Source of the DNA: Hirundichthys speculiger
Taxonomy: Eukaryota > Chordata > Actinopteri > Beloniformes > Exocoetidae
NCBI GenBank assembly: GCA_018398805.1
Contig: JAGFBZ010000373.1
Span: forward strand, 992,001-1,056,000
DNA: 64,000 nt
Reading direction: 5' to 3'
The position numbers were made by a program, and so were the translations under genes. Below are positions 57,322 through 64,000 of this stretch, in pieces (the stretch's first letter is position 1; each line of letters opens with the position of its first letter). Below the pieces are notes generated by a model that was given only the letters and a program-made list of their open reading frames with translations, ran no database searches and was not told the DNA's origin.

Positions 57322-60300
57322 ACATAGTATCAAAAAGTAACTTCTTCTTCTTTTTTTTCAGCGAGTATTTAATTACTTATGTACCAACTCAGAAACAAAC
57401 TCTAACATTACAAAACTTACTTTGTTTGGCACCACCAAAGTCAGTAAGCATGTCATGATGTGAGCTATTCAGATTTTTGGAGCACTGTGGCATCTAAAAC
57501 CCAGTTCAGGGTCTTTATCTTGGCCTATGATCTTTACTAATAACTTGAAATCATCCTGCATTTATTGTCCCTCAAAAGTGGGAAGTCAAACTATTTTAAT
57601 CTCACTTTTTGGCAGTTATACAGTTCCCTAAACTTAAGAGATAAAAGAAGCAATAAAGCTGTAGTTGCACTAAAAATGTTCATATCCTAACAAGGAAATC
57701 TGCCTTCTTGTTGGATTTCTTTAGTCTTTTTTATGGTTGGTGGCTGGACATTCTGTATCTTCATTTGTTGTTCAATGCAGCATCAGTTGCTGCAGTGAAC
57801 AAAGATAAATGGACTGACCAGGAGGTCCACAGTTTACTGAGCTTGTAAGCAATGCAGGAATTTAAATGTATATTTTGACTGGTATGATATATATATACGT
57901 GGGTTCATTACTTACTCTCTTAGGTGTGGTGTTTTAACAACCAAGGCCAGGGACATATCAATAAGTGAGAATACAATTACCGGTCAAGAATGCTTCTATG
58001 AGTTTGCTATGTGCTTGTTTGAGCTTGTTTGGTCCTGTCATATAGTGAAAATGTGTTTCAAGGGTTATTGAGTGTAATGTGTGCCTAAATATATGTATGC
58101 ATGGTTAAGCAAAACTGCTAATAGGAGGCAAATCAAACATGATGGGAGAAATGGGCAAAAAGGAGTCAAACATTTTTGCTCTATGTCCTAAAACTACCAT
58201 ATATGAACATAGCTGTCTGCTCAGGAGAAATGTGTGGTACTGCATCTCTGTGTCATATTTACCAAAGGATCTACCAGACATAATTAAGATTTTTAGGAAA
58301 TTCAGAAAATGTCTTTTTTTAATTATATCTGCTGTTATGAGTCCATATTACTGACACTATTGAAGAAATGCTCTTATGTGCTTAGTTGTGTTGAAACATA
58401 ACATAGTTTTGTGTTACACCCCTATAAAGTGCTTTACCATTGTTCTGCAATTACAGTTCAGTCAAATTAAATGAAATTAAACAGTTGAATGCTTAAATCC
58501 TCAGTAACAGAGGGGATAGAGTTGCAGCACTTGTTATTTTTTAGATAAATGTCAGAGCTAATAGTATCCAGAATTAAGTCAAATAAAACCAGCACATCAA
58601 TTATTTAAAACTGCCAACTGAACTATTGCAGGGCATGAAACAAAAAGGCTTTCCCTGAAAGGTGGCTTTGTTTAAAGTAATAACAGAAAATATCACTCTG
58701 GGTCATTTTTCTGTCTCACTAATAAATGGATTAGTCTTTGTATGGATTTTTTCTCAAAACAATTCATTTTAAATGTTTCAAACTTGGAAAAACAAAACAA
58801 AACAAAACAAAGGGAAAAAAAAACAGTGTGAAGTTGAGCAATAATTGCATTTGGGTAAAACAGTGGTTTCTTTTAGATCAGAGATGTCCATCAGAAGACA
58901 AGCCATCCGAATCCTTGAGGCCAGTCTAGAAGGGAGCTCTGATAGGGCGCTGCATGTGCTGCATCATGAGGAAGAGCGATGACAGGCTGCTTGTGCCAAG
59001 TGTTTACTGCTCTGCGCTACAGGCTAAAGATTTTTTTCATATGTATATATAACAGCTACATCCTAATACATCTGACATGTTTCTGAAAAAGCATGTTCAG
59101 AACTATTTATACAGTTTGAAAAGGATAAAAAGTATATGCAAAGTCTTGATGAAGCACTGCAGATTGCTTTTCCGTAAAATGCTATTGTAGTTCTGTGACG
59201 AGCCATTGACAACCTACAATGATGCCTGCAGAGCACGACGTTGTTGGGTCTTTCTCTAAATTCCTGCCACACTTTAGACTGCTGGTGAAGTTTTTATCTG
59301 CTGCTTCTTGAGTGCTGGAGTTCACACTTAGAGCTGCTGGAAATATCTTTACAACTTAAAGCTATTCTAATCAGTTAGGCCACTTACACTGATGAGTCTC
59401 CACATGCCTAACACAATCAGTTACTGTTCTCACACGTCTCTTTTTGCTTCTTGAAGTGGTGGCACTAGTTTGTCTCTTTTCTGTCCTCTGCTTTCATCAT
59501 TTTATATAGGTGTTTGCGTGTGCATGTGTGCACGCGGGCGTGTGTGTGTGTGTATGCCCCTTCCCTATATACAGAGGAGAGCAAATTGGAGGAGCAGTGA
59601 ACCTCAGAGAAATACAGATAACAGAAAATTACTTTTAACCGATACACAGGAACTGCTCATCCATATTTCTTTACATTTGACAGTCCAATTTCTTGTTCCC
59701 CCAGAAACACAGCTGCATAGCGTGAAGTAGATTTGATGGCTCATATCTGATTTCAGTATCTATTTAGGAAATATTAACATTAAGTGAAAAAAGAACTCAC
59801 AGTAGCCGTGATAAAAACAGGCCATTTTCTACTATCATTATTTTCACTGATTGTTTTGGGTCAGTGAAATATAATCCACAGCAATCATGAGCATCAGTAA
59901 CATCTAGAATCATAGCTCATATTGATTTATTGTTGCTAAAATGACTAGAGAAGAGCAGGATGGCACAGTTTGACATGCAGAGAGATACAACAGTATGCCT
60001 CATCTTACCTCACTCTCCAACTTTTCAGTAATTCTCCTTCTTTGTCAGAGCTGATGAGGTCAGATTCCACAAAAGAAGGTCTCAGCAAGACAGCTTATTA
60101 GTGCTAATTGTAGGTTTTGTAATAACAACTGAAACTGCAAGCAGCGTGGGCGGGCAAAAGTGTTTTATCCTTAAGTAAAAGAACGTAAAATTGATGCCGA
60201 AGTGCAACAAGGATGTTGGCCTTTTATAGATTATAACTGGAAAACAGAGTTTCTCTGTTCCTCTAACTTTCTTGCTGTTCTTTTTTAATTAGCTTTACGT

Positions 60301-60711
60301 TCTCTTATTGTCGTGTTCTGCTTGTTTCTAGCTAGTATTACCTGTACCTTTGTCTTCACAAATAGCTGTAAAATGGGTTACCTTGTCAACCTATAATAAG
60401 TAGGTCTTTGGACAGGTCGGTCTCTGTGGAGACCAGAAAAGAACCTCTCAGCACAGGAAGCAGGTGTACATCCTAAAAACAAGTTTTTCCATGCTGGTGT
60501 AATTTATTTATTTATGTTTCCTCCTGGGGTTTCTTTAAGTAGTACCTGGCATGGAAAAACCATTGACCTCGAGAGGTTCAACCTTGGTCAGGGGTTGGGG
60601 GGCAGAACTGACTACCTGGGACCCAAAAACATGGGGAGGGGGAGATTTGTGCAACAAGGTGAGCACTTTTCAAACTATAACTCCAGCAGTTTAACCTTAA
60701 GTCAACTTAAA
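57322..60711. other. No recognisable gene; microsatellites
   Basis: About 3.4 kb. (AAAAC)n at 58786-58811 and a TG-rich run at 59516-59553. At about 58420-58480, ctataaagtgcttt...aattaaatgaaattaaa resembles a retroposon tail. Open frames (58139-58354, 60514-60795) are unsupported; the latter runs into the SINE. Confidence 0.45.
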
Positions 60712-60895
60712 GCAGTGGTTAGGGCAGGCGGTCCATGTACAGAGGCTACAGTCCTCCTGTGGCTGGTCACGGGTTCGAGTCCCGGCCCAGGATGACCCTT
60801 TGCCACGTTTCCTCCCCGTTCTCACTCTGCCCTGCTTCCTGTCTCTCCTTCACTCTTTAGAGTATTTTATGGTATTTAGGGGAAAAAGGAGGACA
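60712..60895 (+). mobile_element. tRNA-derived SINE
   Basis: A tRNA-like head (gtggttagggcaggcggtcc, about 60715, A-box-like) is followed at 60771-60784 by the B box gggttcgagtcccg, 56 bases downstream, the internal RNA polymerase III promoter spacing of a tRNA. Then comes a C/T-rich body (cctttgccacgtttcctccc, cctgcttcctgtctctcc) typical of a frequent fish SINE. The 3' end fades at about 60895 in an A/G-rich stretch. Not a functional tRNA gene: the acceptor pairing and CCA-side stem do not close. Confidence 0.8.
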
Positions 60896-63800
60896 AACAT
60901 ATCAATTCTTTATGTTTCATGTCTGTAGTGAGGTCTGTCCTTGTAGCAGACAGGGAGGGAGATGATGGTGGCAGTGAGAGGTTGGTGGAAATACTGAGAA
61001 GTCATTGTGGTTGATGGAAATGAGGTATTAGGGCCACAGGACCTGAAAAGCCATTGCAGACACAGAGACAACCATAACCTCCTCTTGAGTACCAAAGCTA
61101 TTCTAAATTCAAACTATTCTAAATTCAACTATTTCAAATTTGACCAAAATTTATTCATGCAATAGGGTGATGATTTCCAGCATGCCAGAAAAACAGAATG
61201 ACTGAAAAGAAAAGAAATATACAGAATTGTACAGTTACTGTATGTGTGTGACTTCATGAAGGTGAAAGAATAACAGTGATTTGCAAAGCTCTGATCAAAA
61301 GCTAAAGTGAGATGTGCAATATGTAATTAAATCTTTTCTTAGCTTTTGCTTAAACCTTTGCGTTATGTAGTAGTTTAATATACCAATTATTGCTCAACTC
61401 TATAGAAAATAGTTCGCAAAACAATAATAATAATAAACAAATAGCTAAACATTATGTTCACTTCAATTCAATTCTTCTTTATTCATCTCCAAAGGGAAAT
61501 TTTAATGCTGCAGGACACACAGAAAAGTTAATGAATACAACACAGATTTTTTTTAAAATAATAATATGAAAATTAATATTACTAATATAATACAGCATTG
61601 CAGTATTTCTGTAGGATGCTCCAGTTTCCTCCTACGGTATCTGTGGCCCTGTGATTTGATTAAATTGAACTGTATTAGATATGACTTGGATGCCTTTTCT
61701 GTAAAGTGCAATGAGATTGCTTTTTATTTTCAATTCTAACTGTATTTCTTGTTCACAGGTATTTTAGAGTGTATGGAAAGCTTTCGATCATTAGATCCTG
61801 TAGCAGACATTGAACAGCTATAATTCTTGGTATATTTGAACTTAAATCTACAATTTGAGCTGATACAAGAGGGCAATACCATCATGAGTGACTAATCGTT
61901 GGGTTAATCATTATTAAATCACTAGCAAATCATGTTAATCTTCTAAAACATATCACTGTTCATTCTAAATTGACTTATCTTTCACTGTGAATTCATTTCA
62001 TTTTCACATAACCTGTGAATGAGCATTTCATTAAATCATTTACCTATCAATTAATTAATGTGCCAAGGCAGACTAAAATCAGACATTAATAATAGCAGCA
62101 AAAGAGCCTGTATGGAAGGTATTTCATCATGTTAATGCTGCTCCTCTCCCATAATTGCTCCTTTAAAATACTCTGCTGAGTTAGCTTCCCTCTAATAATT
62201 AAGGATTTTATCCTCACCTTTTTCCAAATTTTTTTATTAGTTCCTTAACTTCTGTTTCTGTTGAATAAAAAACCGTGAAGCTTGTGTGTAACTGGATTAA
62301 TTACTTTCTCCATGTTCGTATTTGTGCACCAAACTTTAGAAAATACTGAATCTTTGCATTCTATAAATGGTCTTCTATGTCTTTACCCAGCATCAAACAG
62401 GGAGATTATCCTCAGTGGTACCCAAGCTGATTGTAATGGCCTGAATTTATCATTACTGTAATCATATTGATTGTTTAAGCACTTATGTACTTGAGGGATT
62501 AGAAGAGATTAAGATAAATTTAGCTTTAAAGTGTGGCTTGCTCTTCAAAAAAGGGGAAGGAAATGAACTGAAATGTCTGGTTGTATAGTGTAGTTCAAAC
62601 TGAGAGGAACCGTTTAATACTAAGCCACTCAAAGGCACAGAGGAGATTTTCCATTGTGACAGAGTGGACTGAATCACAGTCCTGACGTCAGGACAAAATA
62701 GCCTCAAAACACACATGTGACTAACTGTTCAAACCCTGCAATCACTCTAGCACAGTCCTATTTTCATCAGATATTTCTGGGTTCTGTCAACAAGGGAAAA
62801 TCTGAGAAAATCATGCAGGCAAAGTGTGTAGATCCAAGTCTTCAGAATGACAGTCCACTAACTGGACCTTACCTCAGCCATGCTACTGTAATAGTAGGCA
62901 GCAGATTTAAAAGTGTGGTTTAATTAATCCCCTCTATGCAGACACGTGTTTGTGTTTGTGTAGGGAAGGCAGGGCTGCGTCGGCTGTTTTTTTTTTATTA
63001 GTAGAGACAGCACAGTCCACTGTCTCTATCAGTAAACAACAGCAAGATGATGCTTCCTGAAATTAAGTAAATATTCCTTCAAATGAAATTAAAACTGATA
63101 TGTTAACATGACAAAACATTCTTTCAGCTTCTCTGAGTACAACATTGGAATAAAGATCCAGCTTTATTAGTACACCTTATGTTATACTTTTTATGCAAAA
63201 ACAGTTTGCATAAGGCAAAGTTGGGTTTTACTAATCTTAACCTGAATCAGTCATTTGATATTTGTTGTCATGACTACATTGTTTTTGTCGTTTAACGATT
63301 TGGAACGTGTTCCAGGCACAACTCAAGAGCTACATTTATTACACTTCACATTATCTCTGCTGCTAGTTGGATGTTAGCTTGTTGTGGGCATAGATCCATC
63401 CAGAAAATGAGAATTGTTAACATGGCACACCATGTTAACTGCAACACCAGAAGAGCTTTAAAATGAACCTAGATCTTAGATCTTACCCATCCCACCCGAT
63501 TTTATAAATATGTGTACTGTGGCCTGTAAATTACAGATTACAATATGGACAGTAAAATACAACTTCAGATTATCCTATTTTATTTGGCCGTCTTTCTTTC
63601 TTTCTACCTCTCCTTTCCTCCCCTCTTCTCTGCCTGTTTTGCATCCCTCCGCTGTGCATCCTGGAGAAGCACCTGAAATGTTAATAAGAAAGACAAATAG
63701 CCACAGGATCAGTGGAGAGATGCCAGTCAAATGAATTTCCTGCTGGGGTCTCGGTGCCACTCTGAGAGTCTGCTGTGTTCTGCTTTTAATGAATTCCCAG

Positions 63801-64000
63801 TAAGGTGAGTGTGAGTTAACTGTGTAAAAGCTGCACAAGGACACTGCTGCTTGTGACCAATTAAAGAGCCAGAAACTAAATACTGGAGCAGAGTGACACA
63901 TCTTAAGTTATTATTATTATTATTATTTCTTCAACATTAGCCAACACTGCATCTTTCACTGTCAGCCATGCATTTGCTTATATTTACTGGGCCAAACCAG
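60896..64000. other. No recognisable gene; retroposon tail fragments and microsatellite
   Basis: About 3.1 kb. cttctttattcatctccaaa at 61481 looks like a LINE 3' tail remnant. tctgtaaagtgcaatgagat at about 61698 resembles another common retroposon tail. T runs occur at 62986-62995, and (TTA)n at 63908-63928. No supported gene. Confidence 0.45.

Noticed and set aside
60712..60800. Possible tRNA gene
   Set aside because: A and B boxes are present, but the stems do not close and the C/T-rich body that follows is that of a SINE.

Overview
This 64 kb window looks like AT-rich, repeat-dense teleost fish DNA (probably a percomorph). Three things suggest this: the mix of repeat families (Rex/CR1-like and RTE-like LINEs, V-SINE-type SINEs, many hAT elements, Tc1-like, piggyBac-like and Harbinger/ISL2EU-like DNA transposons), abundant CA/TA/TTA microsatellites, and the near absence of long open frames. 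I recognise no host protein-coding gene. Every coding stretch I can name belongs to a transposable element. The window is best read as intergenic or long-intron sequence.

Layout. 1-1005: 5' part of an endonuclease-bearing LINE on the minus strand, cut by the window edge. 1778-2244: short hAT element with a perfect 8-bp target-site duplication (TSD). 3227-4300: 3' part of a Rex1/CR1-like LINE, minus strand. 5966-6384: V-SINE fragment plus CA/TA microsatellite. 6732-7865: DNA transposon with terminal inverted repeats. 11590-13110: two degraded LINE pieces. 20336-21195: degraded Rex1-like LINE. 22185-22475: CA repeat with an unusual long inverted repeat. 23508-24302: minus-strand V-SINE split by a 450-bp hAT insertion with a perfect 8-bp TSD. 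24720-27508: LTR-like regulatory sequence and a Gypsy-like LTR. 29873-31146 and 32580-33395: candidate TIR elements. 34886-35780: collapsed ISL2EU-like element keeping a THAP-domain exon and the first exon of its partner protein. 35864-37610: repeats around a TIR element flanked by CA repeats on both sides. 38413-41725: a nearly complete autonomous-type hAT transposon with BED finger, DDE residues, hAT C-terminal dimerisation domain and two introns. 41778-42236: truncated Tc1/IS630-like element. 45645-47033: hAT element with perfect TSD. 50335-51596: hAT-like element carrying another hAT-like element inside it. 51611-51980: MITE with perfect 24-bp inverted ends. 52020-53510: LINE fragments. 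53740-54315: broken Tc1 transposase. 56547-57321: piggyBac-like remnant keeping only its cysteine-rich C-terminal finger. 60712-60895: tRNA-derived SINE.

How the parts relate. These are not a pathway but successive insertions, several of them nested, which gives relative ages. The V-SINE at 23.5 kb predates the hAT inside it, and the outer hAT at 50.3 kb predates the inner one. The hAT at 38.4-41.7 kb is the most complete gene in the window. Its frame is broken only twice, both times in runs of A, so these could be assembly errors. Stretches with no recognisable feature are listed as such. Family names come from recognising motifs by eye, without a database search.
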